This document shows positions 25,821 through 45,900 of a stretch of 64,000 nt of DNA, piece after piece. The stretch lies in NCBI RefSeq assembly GCF_901709675.1, contig NC_051104.1, positions 8,190,501-8,254,500 on the forward strand, in the 5' to 3' direction. The translations under genes and the position numbers were made by a program. Below the pieces are notes generated by a model. The model searched no databases. It was not told the origin of the DNA and was given only the letters and a program-made list of their open reading frames with translations. Positions within the stretch are counted from its first letter, which is position 1, and each line of letters begins with the position of its first letter. Source of the stretch: Syngnathus acus (taxonomy: Eukaryota; Chordata; Actinopteri; Syngnathiformes; Syngnathidae).

Positions 25821-26285
25821 TCAAATCAATTTTGATTTGCCAAGATTGATTCGTTGAACGAATCTTTTGAGAGAACTGATTCTAAAGATTCAATTCACTT
25901 CAAAGATGCACATCGCTAGTGGCAGTCTGCCACTCAGCTTCTTCATCAGATCATCGTTGTTTGGCGACAGTGTGTTTTGAATGACGGACGACAGGAACAC
26001 AGGAAGAAAGTCCTTGCTGTACGAGGACGTGTGCAAAAATAGCTCATACACATGGAGTCTCAAAAACGTATTAAAGTCAGTCATTTTTGTGCATTTATTG
26101 CTTCATAAAAGTTCATAAAAGTAACAACAGATATTTTATACCGCATCCATATGTTCGTGGGGGGTCAAATACATGGAGAGAGGTTTGTCTTCATCACTTT
26201 TTTTTGGTTTGAGGATTTGTGCTGCAAAATATGGAAAATTCCGATCCGTATTGGACATTACGTCAAGTTCAAAGTAATGACCATT

Positions 26286-31128
<4,843 letters not shown>

Positions 31129-31129
31129 G

Positions 31130-31185
31130 GCTCACGAGCAGAGGCTCACAAGCAGAGGCTCACAAGCAGAGGCTCACAAGCAGAG
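31130..31185 (-). repeat. 14-bp x 4 tandem repeat at the DNAJB6 start codon
   Basis: Four copies of GCTCACRAGCAGAG (plus strand), ending one base before the Kozak segment of the DNAJB6 ATG at 31126-31128. The probable acceptor CCGCGCAG|GAG at 31189/31190 would place the whole repeat in the 5' untranslated part of the first coding exon. Confidence 0.85.
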
Positions 31186-31189
31186 GCTC

Positions 31190-31397
31190 CTGCGCGGCGG
31201 GCGGGCGGGCGGCTGGTGAGACCAGAGGGCGAGCCGTGTTCAAGCAGGAACACAACGGGCATTCACTCACTCTTCTTGCAATGTGACGACCGAGAGCTAA
31301 AGCTCACCCTCAGGCTGTCAAAGAAGAAATCATGTTGGGCGAGCGAGCACACCCAAGAATGAAGCGTGTTGTGCTTACAACAAGTTGCAACAGGTCT

Positions 31398-31433
<36 letters not shown>

Positions 31434-34400
31434 GTGAGTGGAGACAATTACAACATAGTTTGGATTGACTGAAAATGTCATGTTGGTTTGCTAGTTTGTT
31501 ACTTCAAAACAGATCACGTAGTGACTCCTTTCTTTGGCGTTTCTTTGTTTGAATTGAGTTAGTCAAAGGACACAATCATCAAAAAGGGAGTCAATTGTGT
31601 TGTTTGACTCACTGCTTCTTGTGAAACAAACCTAATGGTCCACCCCTGCTTTTTGTTGATCTTCCACAGACCAGGATTGAGCTATTTCAAAGCTACAAAA
31701 AGAAACTTTGGCCTGGTGGGCGCTTTAACATCTGACTGTAAATGTCTGCTGCAGTACGCTGTAGCAAGCTTCTTCTCATGGACTGTTGCCAGTTTTCCGT
31801 CAGCAGGCAAGAGCCAAAAATAAAAAAGCTCTGTACGTTGGTTTAAAGCCTTATTTTCATTCAAATGCTTATTTTGGGGGTCCCGGCATTGTACAGGGCA
31901 GAAAAGACATGAGCATAAAATAAACAAGACATGTGTTGAGCAAACATGTCATGCGATACGCAAGCGTCGCTGACCTTACGGAAATAGCACAACATCCCCA
32001 CGCGCATCTTCCTCCACGGCCGGCCGTTAAGACACGCCAGCGGTTGCCATAGTGAAAGGTAGGACTGTTTACACTTGTCGGGCCCTGTTTTGCTGGCTAT
32101 TTATAGCAGTGGCCTTTGCGCTTGTGTTTTGAGCATTGGGGGGGCTTTGGCACCGCCAGTGGAAGGTGGGCCGGGCCAGATATTTGCCAGTCTTTACAAA
32201 AACACATTTTGTCAGGGTTAAAAGTGTCCAAATCGAACAAGAACTAAGATCAAAATGATTCCCCACCAGTACGTACTCACAGAACAGAATGGCGTTCCAC
32301 TTTAGGACATGGAATTCTACACACAGTTGCACATAGAGAGCAAGCTTTCCGCTTTGCTCAGTGTGCACCAAAAACGATGCGGGTCCATCAATGGGGTGAC
32401 TGACGCTCCAAGTAACATCGCGCACGTCAAGTCGTTTGCAGCATGAAACGGGTGGTCGCGTGGCCACATAGACAGACGCTACACAATTAACTAAAAATAC
32501 GCCCAGCAGAATGGCCTCATTGGGAAGGTCACGTGAGCATCCAGCGAGTTGCTTCAAAGGTCTGGACACACAATGTCTGCTGGTGGTGGTCAACTACGCC
32601 TTATTTGTCAGCAGTTATCTTATCAAGCCTTCTACTCTGTTGACTCCTAACATTGCAGTCAGTCTTAGTGAGCAACAGCCTTTTTTTTTTTTTTTTTATG
32701 TTCAAAGAAAAAGGATGAGCCCTTTGTGCCTTCATTATACACACTCGATCTGGTTTTATTGTAAAACAATTGACTATTTCATGGAAATATTTTAGTTTGA
32801 ATAAATGTGCAACTTTTGACTTTTGGTTGTGTTCTAATAGTACAATTGAAAAAAATACTTGAAAATACTTCGCACCCTGAAAATACCTGACCAAAATAAC
32901 TTACTGCTATGTCATTATGAAATATTGAAAACTAAAAACATTTTTGGGTGAACTTAAACGTTTGCTTTAATGCCGTTCTAAACTTTTATTTAAAAAAAAC
33001 AACAACAAAAAATAAGCTTTATTCTCATCGAATTACGACTTTTTTCAAATGAAAATTGCTAATTGCTTTCCAAATTCGTTTCCCCCCCCCCCCCCTAATA
33101 CCACCACGCATTTTGTATGATATGACGCTAACGAGAAATTTCTGGACGATTACGTCACAAAAAAATCACCATCCATATGTCACACCAAGTTGGCGAAAAA
33201 AAGCACTGGAACTCAATAACATTCAAATGGACATATAAAAAGTCTTCAGAAAGCCGATCGACTACTTTAGTTGCGTATTAATTCACTACTGACGATTATT
33301 CGTGGAAAACGTAACGGATGCAAACGTCACGAGAAATTGTGACGTTATGAGTGTTGTTGAAGTCGAGTAGCTCCGCTCCGCTCCGCTCCGCTCCGCTCCG
33401 CTTGAATAGGAAACGTTTTTTCTTGAAATAATTACTGTGCTACAACATTTGAAGAAATGAACAACTGTTTGGCTCTATCAAAGTTCCCTCGTTCATTTTT
33501 GCAGCGTTTCCAGTTCTCTCCACGTGCATCTATCTTCCCTGCATGCGAAAAATGTACCAACAATAATGTCTTACGTTGATTACAAAAATTGTTTTTTAAA
33601 AATGTAAAAAATGCGGCATTGATTGGCCATAAAAGTAGCAGCAGTTAAACATCCACTCACTTGGTTGATGGGATCTGTCTCGACCCGACGAAACTCCTGT
33701 GGCCGCTTTCTTTTGACGGACGGACGGACGGACGCCGCTCGGCTGCCGCTGCTGGTGGTGCCGCTGGTGGTGCTGCCTGCCGGCCGGCCTGCCTACCTGC
33801 CTGCCTGCCTGCCTGGTGCGACCTACAGGAAATGCGCTGCTGCGGTTGCGTCCACCAACCGTCGGAGAATAGCCGGAAACGCACAGCGAAGGTGGCTTCT
33901 CTCTGTCGTAGACAGTCAATAGCTAGGGAAAGGAATCAATTTAAAAATGAACACGTCTGAGTTTCTATTTTATTCCTACACGATGTCACCACCTTGAAGC
34001 ACGTCTTACAAAACCATTTATTACGAGGGGTACGCGAAGGCAGCACGCCTTTCAGCGTCGACTGAGCTTGACGCATGACGTGAAGACGCAATTAGATTGC
34101 ATTGAACGTCCGAACGTACCAACAAGTAAAAAAAAAAAGAAAAAAGTAGCAATATCTAAGGTACAACACGGCATGAGTTCCATGTTCCTGGATCTCCAGG
34201 GGGTCGAAAGTGCACCTGCGCCACCTGTGGAGCATTGAAGGAAATACTCGCCCGAGGGCACAAATAAAAGAAGCATGGCCACTAGAGGGGAGCACAACCC
34301 AAGAAAAGAACCTCCTCAGGCCTTGTGATTTTTTCGGCTGTTTGCTTTTGGGAAAGATGAAGAACTTTCCTGGTGTCAAAGAAACGATGAAAAAATGTCC

Positions 34401-36125
34401 CTCCTTTTTTTAGGCTACTTTGATAAGATCCTGGTAGGAAGGATGAAGCGCTGTGGATTTAGAAAGAGATTTGTGTGGAGTTTTGCTTCAACACAAAGAC
34501 TAAAAGCTTTAATTTGCCGTTCAAATGCTTACCTCGGCGGCGGCGGGCTAAAGTGTATTAGATGCCTGCCGCTGATGATTCACAGCATCCCGCATTAACG
34601 CTGTCAGTTGGAATCCATCACCGAGTAATACATCTCGGGATAATTGAGATGAATCCCTCATTTCGATGACAAGTCGGCTTTTTTAAGAGCCAATTACTAC
34701 TTGAAGTCGCACGCGGTGAAGGTTTGGGGGCTCCTGAGATATGCGATGTTGCCGAGAGGAGATGAGATGGCATGGCTCCAAAAAAGCCATGAATAGTGGA
34801 TTTACGACAAACGCACACAAGCCTCATTTGCAATGGTCCGGGAGGTAATGCATCTCAAGGCCAGAATAGTTCTGCTCACTGTTTCTTAACTGGATCTTTC
34901 TTTAATTATATGTCAGAGGCCATAAAGAGCCAGCTTGCTTTACGTCGCTACCGTTACTTGAAATGACGAAGAAAAGAAAGCTGAAAAAAGAAACGTGGAT
35001 TTATTGCCAGACACTCGATTGTTGCTACACGGAACTATTGCAACCACGACACATTCTCTCCCACACACAAGGAGGAAAACCTGTACAAATACTGAAGAAA
35101 TAATGAATCGTTCAAGAGAACATGTACATATTCACAAATTCATCGCCCTGCTGAATAAATCCGCATTAAGAAAAACGTTGGTTTCCACGGCTATGACACG
35201 CTAGGACTATTTGACGGAATCACAAAATGAATGCCGCCGCACACTCTTCTTGTATTGCCTTTATATGAGGCCACATTACCTTTGGGGGGGGGGAATAAAA
35301 AGGTATAAGCGCTAATGTCGCTTTTCCACTGCTCTGCTCAGCACTACTCGTCTTGGTTTGGGACTCACTCGTCAGTTTTCCACCACATTTCTTTTGTCAA
35401 ACTGCACCAAGAAAATAAGTATCCGCCATAGCCACCAGGAGGCAGTATAAGAACAACATACAGCAGTCTATGCAGTCAAGATGGCAGCTCCTTTATGGTC
35501 CTCGCAGAGGATAAATGACTACAACCACCATTATCTGAACTGTTCAAATCCCATCGGCACTGTTTGTGTTCAAATATCCAATGCTTAAAGGGGAAAAAGT
35601 AGAGGTGTGTGTTTCAACATGAGTCTTATGCGTCTAGGTTAGTCTTCCACACTTTCACACCAAAACGTCGATTCTTTTTGGCTGAAGGAGGTATGACTTG
35701 ATTGGGAAAAAAATGACTGGATGCTTTGCGTGTGGGTGATGCAGCGCCATTTGGTGGACACGTCTAACATTTCTAATCCAGGGAGGGAATCCTTGGTTCA
35801 TGACTGTCGTGATATTTGATTGTTTTATATCTATGGCCTCGTTTACTACCCTGTCTTTTCCTAAAAAAACCAACCATAAATGTAATTATGACTTTACTGC
35901 ACTAAATTAGCGATAAGACCTCAAAGTAATAGCGCAAAAATAGCTGTGAGAAGGTGTGCAGTGGAAAAATGGTTTTGTTTCTTTAACTGAAGAAAGAAAA
36001 CGTGTTTAAAACAGAGGCTACGGCCTCTTAACGTGAAGCCCATTGTCCCCTGGCGCTCAACACGCATTCAGCACGCACACGCTCGTACACACAAAAAGCA
36101 GGAAAAGTCAGTGCAGGCCGTAGCT
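31190..36125. other. DNAJB6-UBE3C intergenic interval
   Basis: No recognisable gene. Holds the DNAJB6 upstream region, CA repeats at 31400-31428, a CTCCG pentamer run at about 33373-33400, ACGG and CCTG tetramers at 33716-33812, and a dispersed repeat at 35310-35470. The 3' untranslated region of UBE3C probably extends down to about 34980, where TTTATT (minus-strand AATAAA) sits at 35000-35005. Confidence 0.6.
35310..35470. repeat. Dispersed fish-type repeat fragment
   Basis: The segment TGTCGCTTTTCCACTGC ... CACTACTCGTCTTGGTTTGG ... GTTTTCCACCACA resembles a short dispersed element I know from fish genomes; a near-CTCF motif CCACCAGGAGGCA follows at about 35430. No ends or target-site duplications were defined. 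Confidence 0.4.
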
Positions 36126-39100
36126 TCAGCTCAGCTCAAAGCCAGACGACGACTCGATGGCGTAGAGCAGCTTGTTCCTCATCTGATGCTGGCTGTAGAA
36201 CTCGGGCAGCTTGAGCAAGTTCATGCAGGTGCTGGCCGTGGGCAGCCTGTCCAGGTCGGTGCCGCCGTTGTGGACGCAGAAGGCTGGGTACAACTCCTGG
36301 GGGGGGGGGATTGAAGTCCACCAGTTCAGTACATTCATTGAGAAGAAAAAAGATATATTTCTAGCCTGTGCAAGGATACGCTTAGAAAGCAGGCCGCACT
36401 TTGACCTGGCAGGGAACGCTCATTTCATGTCATCTATCCTGCGTTTTTTTTTTGCCGACCGTGACATTGAGCCTTCCCATCACAAGCAGCCTCGATTTCC
36501 TCTCCGCTATTCCAAGTCAGCAAATAGCCCATCATCCCGATTAAATGGCTCTTGGGGGTCTCAGCCGCAACGACCCCATTTTTCCGACAATTACCGTATT
36601 AAACTATCGTTGCTTATTGAGAACGTGTCGTTTCCCGAGGAGAGGGGAGGTGAGAGGAGGAAAAAAAAAAGGTGCAATTTCCATCATCATTTTTAAATGG
36701 CTCTGCTTGACAGCACCTATATCTCCGCTAATGAATCCCGGGCTCCTTTCACGACAGCTAATTAAGGCGGAGCTGGCTCCAGCCGGGGGGCCGTGTCAGG
36801 GGGGCCGCCCTGGCCGACCACAAATTAACGCCCGGACAGGGAGGGAGAGGGAGAGAGAGAACCGCCCACACGTGCTGGCCAAAGTCAAATGGATTAAAAA
36901 CGGAGGTGGCGAGAGGAGGTAACAGCAGGGATTTGGATCCTCCATGCTAGCACGGGCGGGACAGCCATAAAGTTGGAGAAAGCTAATGAGGCTAATAAAA
37001 AGATACAATCCCAATGGACATCGTTGCTACTTCCCAAACCTTTTTAGCCCCAATTAGAAATGCGCTCATGTAAAGCGCTTAACACGTCGCCACTTATTTT
37101 GATCAGACCAAATTTATGTTGAATTGAAAATCAGCACCAAAAAAATGCAGCCCCCGACCGAAAATGTCAAATGATACATTGATGACATTGCTTCCTCGTA
37201 AGGCGCATTACAAATGATGGAAGCGGTTTCCAATGGAGACTCTCCGAAGAATCTGTGATTCAGCAACATTGCGGGGAAATGATGCGTGAAAAGTTCGAAA
37301 GTTCAGCTGGCTACAAACTCTTGAATAAAAATGACAATATTTGTCCAGAGCGAGCAAAGCAGGGTCGTGAACCGGCGGGGCCCGATAACACTTAATGGTT
37401 TATCAGAGCGGCCTTATCGCTCCGGTCGGTCGGTCGGTGGCTGTTTTCAAGAAGTCGTCTATCTATCTCTCTCTCTCTCTCTCTCTCTCCTTTCTTAGCA
37501 TCCCAAACACATCAAAGCCACGTTTGGGTTAATGGCACAGCGCTGCTGCCTTTCGCGTTTGGCGGGACTCAAAAGACGCAATGGTCCAACCTTGAAGCCG
37601 AGCAGAGGAGGTCTGGAGCAGCTGGTGACGAACTTGAGAAGCTTGCGCTTCTCTTCGTCTGTAAAGCCTTCCACCACCTCCCAGAAGATCTGGATGACGG
37701 GGTGCGTGGCCGTGTAGCCCCCTAAGGACGCGGCAAAGATGGAGCGGAAATCATTTTTTCAACCATTTTTTACATTGATTGCATTTTTATCTGACCAATA
37801 GACGGCAAATGAGTTGACTGGCCAAGTAGTGCGCACTTCAATTTGACCACCAACGGTGAGGCCACCTACCTGAGTAGTTTGTAAACTTTTTCAGGTCATC
37901 GAGACAAATTGGCACGTGAGCGCCGGATATCAGCACCTGTTTAAAAAGCAAAAGTTGAATATTTCTGAACGCAAGGCATCTATCTATCTATCCTCCTCTC
38001 AAGTTTCGCTCACCTGGATCTCCTGCTGGTCAAACATGCGCAGCCACTCCAGGTTGACCACGTTGGCCAGCCCCTGCCTGAAGGCCAGGCAGTGCGGCCG
38101 GATCTGCTTGTTGAGCCGGTAGTCGGCCACCAGGTGGATGTACGCGATGCGGTTGGCCGTGGTGACGGGAATGTCCTTCCCGCCCAGCTTCAGTTCCACC
38201 ACCTACCCGGACGGACGTTTTGGGACGTTCCGTCAGTTACAAAGCGAAAGCCGGAATACACCCTTGATGAATGACTACTTTCCTATCAGCTAAGTTTGGT
38301 GAACTCATGCAAATAGGCAGGAAGGGGTTGAGCGTAGTTGCGCGCCAGGTGGATGGAACTCCATCACAGGCAGGTCATTAAAACGCAGCACTCTGATTAA
38401 AGGTGCGTCAGCCCCGTCGAGTGCCCGCAGTTAAGTGCTGGGCTAAATATAGCGCGGCCAATGAACATCTGCTCCAATACAATTTGGCCCCGGGCTCTCT
38501 TTTCATTAGCTTTAGAGCAGTTAGCGCTTGATAAAATGTGCTCATGGCGGTTCATAAAGGCGGCTTTAGGATGACATCACAATGTCTGCGGGAGGACAAG
38601 AACGGCCCCGCTAAATGGCAACTTTGTCACTTGCGCCCATTGTCATTTCTTATTTCTCTTGTGAGCGAGCGAGCGAGCGAGCGAGACACTTTGGACAGGT
38701 TGTTTACTCACCGCTGAGACATTACACCAGAGTTGAAGCATGGCCTCTCTGACGCCGTGGCTCCAACAAAAAGCGGATCGTGATAAGATTCCCGAGACCG
38801 TTGAGTCACAATGAAAGTTGCTGCTCAAATTTTTCTTCTGGCAGAGAGTGCCATTATGTGCTAATGTACGAGAATTACGGCTCTTATCTGGCTCTCTCTC
38901 CGCTATCTCGCCGAGGGGGGGGGGGGCAAACGGAGGGCAGGCTGCTCCCGCCCGAGCAGCCGGGTGTGCCTAATCTTCCGCAAATGGTCCCCCCCCCCCT
39001 CCTCCCTATGGTGTTTGCCGACTCGGCCGCTTTTCAGGCCGCTGTTTGACCAGAGCTAATAAGACGCGGTTAAGTAAACCGCCCGGGCTCCGACTCTTAG

Positions 39101-39565
39101 CTTGGATGCCGCTCGCTTCTGTCATTTTTGGATGGAGGAAATGTTTCACCTGAGCCTCTCCCAGATCGTTGTTGACCACCGTGAAGTTGAGACCCAGCTC
39201 CTCCACGTCGCCCTCGTAGCTCTTGAGGAAGAGAAGGTTCCGGTACATCTCTGGGTCCAGAGAGGCCAGATGGTGGATGTCCACGTCGGCGCTGGTGCCC
39301 AGCAACTTGGACAGGAAGAAACTGGCAAAGGGCAACTCCACCAGCATGTTCTCGTAAAGAGCCTGGGGGAACCAAATCCAGGTCTAGTCAGGTGACGCTT
39401 CAAACTACCAAAACGGAAAAAGTCCCGACAGATGCTCGGTCCATTTTGTCAAGATTGTAAATATGCTGGCGCAACTGAGAGCAAAAGTCAATCCATCTCA
39501 AACTTTTCTAAATGCCAAGTCTCACCTTGACCTGAGACGCTATTAAGAAGCAGCGGCGGCGGCAG

Positions 39566-39629
<64 letters not shown>

Positions 39630-42600
39630 TGACTCATAAAACTCCAAAGCTAATGTACTGGAATCGTCGGAAAAAGAAGCCCTAAATATGCAGCTCTTTA
39701 TAAATGATAGCGCTAAAAACCCTGAGCGCATCAGCTAAATGGATTATAAATCCCCAGGATTTCCATAATGCGTGCATCTTAAACACACACGCTCCGACTC
39801 GTAAATCACACCTATTTTCTAAACGCGGCTTAATTGCGCAACTTCAAACATTGTCTATTTTTTATGCAAAATAATCCACTTAGTATTTCGCCGGTGGTGG
39901 CCAGCGCTCGTTGGGGGACCATATGTGCCGCCTGGCCCCCGGAAACCTATCAATAACGCTGGTGCCGGGAAGAGGCTACGTTTATGGATGGGGGAAGGGG
40001 GGGCTCCCATCGTATTTTTTTTCTTTTTCTTTTCAACAACGCCACTTACTTTATTTACGAGTGTTTATTGCCAGAAATTGTGCCAAAATGACTTGGGGAC
40101 GTTAAGAATTAATTATTATGGCCCTCGGGCGTTTTAATATAAGTGAGTGCAGTGGCAGCGCAATTAAAGCAGATCGAGGCGCCATCAGGTGGAATAAATG
40201 CCAGCAACATTGCAGGTGCATTCTGTTGGCTGCCAAATAAATCGCCATCAATAAAATTATAATGCCTTTAAAAGGCATCAGCATCTATCAAAGGGGGGGG
40301 GGGGGGGGTGGCACCTATACAGCTCACTGCGCTCACCTTCATAGTTAGTTAGGAGGGAGCAAAAAAAACAACTAATTCTGTGTCCTGTGTAGTTCCCCAA
40401 GTGATGTTATGCAATAATAGAGAACGCCAGATGCTGGATGGTTTTTTTCAACTATTGTGAGTTGATTTGAAATGTATCCTCCGCAATCAACGGGGCTTCC
40501 GCTGTAACCTGCATATTTATAACGCACTTTACATTCGGGGGAATCTCAAAGTGCTACATGGCAAGTAAAAACAAGAAAACAAAGCAAGGACAAGTATAAA
40601 ACAACTGGACGACAACCAGGATATGAGAACAGGGATTACGGAAATGCTAGAGTAAAGAGGTGTCCGGTTTTGAAAGAGTCAGTGGATTGGGGTGCTCTTA
40701 GGTGGTCGGTGTGGGAGTTCCACAGTGTGGGGGCTGCATGGCAGAAGGCCCGGTCCATGTTTGCGCCTTAAATCTTCCCGCCCGTCACTCGGGTAGACAA
40801 GTGAGGAAGAAGGATGAGGAGCCGCTGCCGCTGCCGCTGCCGCTGCCGGTGCCGGTGGTGATGCTCAATCCCATTTGGGTGAGTACCCGCAGCAGACGAG
40901 CCACTCGCCGCGGCCGTAATGCATCAGCGCAACAATGGCACGCCTCCTACATTAATTAACTATATTAATCTCCCGTGTCCTTTGAGCCTCGCCCGCCGCC
41001 GGCCGGTGATGCAATCTATATAAAGGCTTTGCCCACTAAACAAATAGCGACGGGGCCGTGCAAAATGGCCGCTCAAACGTCCATTTTTATGGCGAGAGGG
41101 AGGAACTGGAGGTAGGGTTAATTGAAAGTCAAACTCACATCTATTTCCACCACCATTAGCGTTGGCGGATGAGCGAATACGCAAACTCTTTGGGTTGAAC
41201 GCTCAGGTCAAGCGATCGTCTAAGAGCCATCCGATTAAAGTCGGTGGGCAAAGGCTCCAATTTGGGACGAGCTCGGGCCGGCCGCTCACCTTCCCCAGAA
41301 TCCTGCCCAGAAAGTAGTAGTGTCGCGCAAAGGACTCCCCCACCAGCGTCTCGGCGGCGGGGTTGGGGTACAGCAGGCCTTCGTTGGTGGTCTTGAACAT
41401 GCCCTGGTTGGGGTTGAAGCCCGACTTGAGGAGCTCATTGAGGAACTCGCGGAAGATGCCCCCGCCGTCGATGCCCGCCTCGTCCAGGCCGTGGGCGTTC
41501 AGCAGGTGCACCCGGATTCTTTTCTTCAAGTCTGGCTCTGTACGTGTAAATAATCCAAAGCAATATTTTTGGATACATTCAAATCAAGCAAGGCAAGGCA
41601 AGGCAAGGCAAGGCAAGGCAAGGCAAGGCAAGGCAAGGCAGGGCAAGGCGCTAAATCAGGCAGCTCCAACTTATAGATAGACACATAAATGATATAGATC
41701 ATGTCTTGAGCCTACTACTCATTTTAATCAGAGTGCTGGGGCCCAGCTCGGGTGGCCTTTTCAATTCAAAACACAAAAGAGGTGACTTAAAATAATTGAT
41801 TCCGCCTTTTATGCCTTCCATTAGAATAATCGCAAGCACCATTACGCACGTGGCGGCGTGGGCGAGAGGAGGAGCTAACCTTCATTTTTACCTCCATATA
41901 AAGATTTTATCGGGGGCCGAACAAAAGTTTGAGAACGAGTGGGAATATTGACAGCGCTTGCCCTCATATTGTCAATACCGTTCTCTGGCGAGAGTTTGTC
42001 GTAGGCGTCTTCGTAGATGTAGTTACGTCGAATGGTGACGACGATGCCGTTGGAGAAGGGCCCGTCCCCCTGGACGTCCCGCTTGTCGGCATAGATTAAC
42101 CTCTGGAAGATCTAACGCACAATACCGGATAGTTACTTTTTTTTTTCTCGTCAGCCGTACGGACGGACTATCGCATAGCCGTTACCTTGACTCGCTCCTC
42201 GAACGGAACGACAAAAGGGAGCTCGGTGAGGATAGCCAGATGTCTCTCCTCCGACACGGACAGCTGCGGAGGCTCAGAGCCCACTGCAAAGTGCACACAA
42301 AAATAGGAACAATCATTCCCATTTGATAGGAAAAATAACATTTACTTACGTCAAGTACATGGCTGCGTCTTTGGGTTTTTGAAAAGCGCTATACAAATTT
42401 AATGAATTATTATATGGCCCGTGTGCTGCATTCAATGGAGCTGTCCATCCGCCACTCATCCATTAAAGTGACGTTTGTTTTCTACCAACCTCCACCCACA
42501 TTTAGACTGTTAAGCCAAAATAGCAAAAGTCCTCACTTGGCCTCCACTCCAGCTCAATAGTTCTGCTCAATTAGTCAGTCTGATCTGCATTTTCCGTCTT

Positions 42601-42884
42601 TGAGTAGAAATACCGCCTCCGTCAGGGCGCTCGATATATCGCTCGTACATCAGCTCGGGGGGGGAGGACGGCGAAGAGTGTGTGTGTGGGGTGGGGTGGT
42701 TGTGGTGGTGGGGGGGGATCCATTTGAGAAAATGAGAAAAGGAGCGAGCAAACAGCAGGAGCAGATGTGGCCGAGTTCAGCAGGTACTTTCAGGCTAATT
42801 GAATGGAGGCCATACAGCCTGGGAGTGACATTAGGCAGCTCATACACACATTGTTATCAGCTTGTTTTCACACAATGCAGTCAC

Positions 42885-42920
<36 letters not shown>

Positions 42921-45900
42921 CTGGGCACTTTTCTTACTATTAGAGAGGCCTGGCTATGTTGTCGTGACCCTATGTAACGAGACAAGACTCAATATGATCC
43001 ATTCAAATAATTCATATATTTTTACTGATAAAATTCTGGAAAGGGAAATCATTTATAAAGAAACGGTTCTGCTGTTCCACTCCAGGCCTCTAGGTGGCAA
43101 TAATGCTTAATGCATTGCAATGCACACATTGGATTGGCATTCAATGAATCCTCTCCCTAAGCTGCCAATGTAATGTAATGTAAATGCAATGTGGGCCTGA
43201 AAGGATATGTTTGGTGTATTTACAGTTCAAATGAAAAAAAAACCCGAGAGTACCGTCCAGTGTTGATTGGAGCGGTCCGATGCGACCCATCCTTCTGGTT
43301 CTCCACACGTGTCGAGCAGACGGCACGTAGAGCTGCGTGACCTGAGCGTGGAAATGAGCGTGACCGTTGCCGGGATTTTCTCAAACTCAACGAAAGAAAG
43401 GACTTTTGATCGAAGCAACGCTACCTTATCGGCTCGAATGTTGACCTCCTGAGAGAGCCAGTGTTCCGATGGGCAGAAGGGTCGGCGGATGTCGCGAGCC
43501 TTCAACATTTTCACCAAGTTTGTGATGACCTGGTTGAGTGCATACAAAGAAAGATGAGAGTTGGAAAACATTGGAGTCGAAAGGTAGAGTCAAAGTTGGG
43601 TGGTTTGTCATTCACTTTGTTTCGTTTGGTATTTGCAAAGACAAAAGTACGGCGACCTTAAGACAACTTCCTGGAATCGAGGTTGACGACAACCGCCGTT
43701 TCACCTCAGCGCACAAAGGCCCCTTTAACGAGTTCTTCCGTCCCGCCATAAGGGAGCATTTCCATAGAACGCAAATGGAAGCGTTCTCCCCTAAAGAGCG
43801 TCATTTTCATAGGACGCCAATCAATCGTACAGCGTGCAGAGTGCAAAACGCTGTCAATGGAGCGTGCCGTGGCTAGCCCCCGACTCCCACAATGAATAAG
43901 CATTCCTTAATCAGCCCATCGGGTTAAGTGCCAGCCTTAATGGGCCTTTCCCAAACTCCGTCATGACACGCTTCTCCAAACATGGCCAAGAAGAAAGTTC
44001 CATTAGCAATATTAATACAAGCTTAGTTGATCATTTTCATTCAATTAGCTTCTTTCAATTAAATGGATAGCTCGACAATGGGGGCGATAAAAGATGGGAA
44101 GGGAGGGAGGCAGGGAGGGAGGGAGGGAGGCAGGCAGGGAGGGACGATGACACCAAGCAAACATTAGCGTGTTAGGGGTCGGCGGCGTTAAAGCCACTGT
44201 AAATCCCAGCGCTCAATTTGGAAAATGCACTTTTTTAATGGGTCCTTTTAGCTGACAAGAGGCCTTTTTATGAAAATCAAGCCCCTTCTCAGGTATTCGT
44301 CCACCTTCCTTCCGAGGAGTCACTTTCTACATTGGCCGGCCAGGGCCAGCCGGCGGCAAGGTCGCGTAATCACTTTTTGCGCGTAATTAGAGTGAGCGAG
44401 GCGCAAAGGGGAGGGCATATTTTCCATCTCATTTGCTTGAGGTAAATAGCCAGCACACGACCTTTACAGCTGCTCCTCCATTGCTTCATTGCTTTCTGCT
44501 TGATTTTCAGCAAAGCACTGTCAAGGCACTGGTGCACACGTGCCGCTTCTACCTTAAAGAGCTGCACCCAGCGTTTCTGCTCGGCCTGGATGCGCTGCTG
44601 CACCTCGGCGTTGGTCTTGACGCCCACGCTGCGGAAGGCCGCCATGTACTCCTCGCGGTGCTCCGTCTTGGTCTCCGGGTAGGCCAGCTTGATGATGCCG
44701 AGGCACGCGTCCCTCAGGCAGCGGGACAGAGTCACCAGCTCCAAAAGTGTGAAAGGCATCGTGGACAACTGGGTCTGCTGACCTGTTGCGTTGTTCCAAG
44801 AATGAGAATATTAGCGATCGTGGAAAATGCGGCAAGTCAGAGAACAAGCACCTTCCGCTTCGTGCTCAAAAAACTCGCTGTCGTGCACGGAGATGAGCGA
44901 GTGGCTGAAGAGGGAGCTGAAGAGGTAGAAGAGCGGAATGATGCGGTTGGAGTCTTCGTAGGACATGGGCGAGCCTCTGGAGATCAGCTGCAGCAGCGGA
45001 ACCATGGAGCTGGTGAAGACGGACAGATCTCAGTTTGCTGCAATTGCGCTCGGATTTTAGGGCCGCTCCCAAAGCTCACCCGGTAATCATTTTGGTCGTC
45101 ATGGAGGTGATCAGGTGCCAGAGATGCCGTAGGAACCGTGCGTTGAAGGCTAAACTGTACAGAAGTCTGCGGGAGAGCAAAAGAAAGGCGGGGCGGGGGG
45201 GGGTTCAAGCATTCAATGTCAACATTCATCATTTAACAAGCCGGCCGGAACGACTGTAAAGAGACCCTCGCTTAGCCGACAAATAAATGACATTGTTCAC
45301 TATCGTGGAATCTTCTCGGCCTCCCCTCTCCAAAAGGAAATTAAATGAGCCATTGAGCTTTATTTCGGCGAGGCACCTTCCATTAGTAAACTAGTTGCTG
45401 CTGGCGGTCATAAACAGCCGCTGCGGCTTCCTGCTGGAGCCCCATTTAACTTAATGGCCAATGGGGGGGGGATCAATTGGAGACAATGGAGGCCAGAGCA
45501 GGAGGCCCTCGCCGTGACCTCCCTCACGCTCGCGGAGAATGACATGATAACACAGAGGAGGGCCCCCGCATACCTCGCGCGCCCAGGTGTGAAGCGGCTC
45601 ATTGTTCACGGCCTGCGTGTGTACGCTCCTAAAGTACGTGGCTTGTCACACAGCGGGCAAGAGCAGGTGACCATATTGTGCTAAGCAGGCCAAATTTAAG
45701 AGCCGTGCCTCCAGCAAATTTATGGCCTCTCGGTCAGCTGTCAAATACTTGCATTCCATAACTTGCATTATTCTCGTCCTCAGACTGGAGAAGTAAAAGC
45801 CCCAAAAGACAATCAATAATTCCATTTGTGCAGGCGACAATGGATGAATTTGAACAGGGCTGTGTAGACTTTTCAGATCATCTCTCTAAGGATGCTTATG

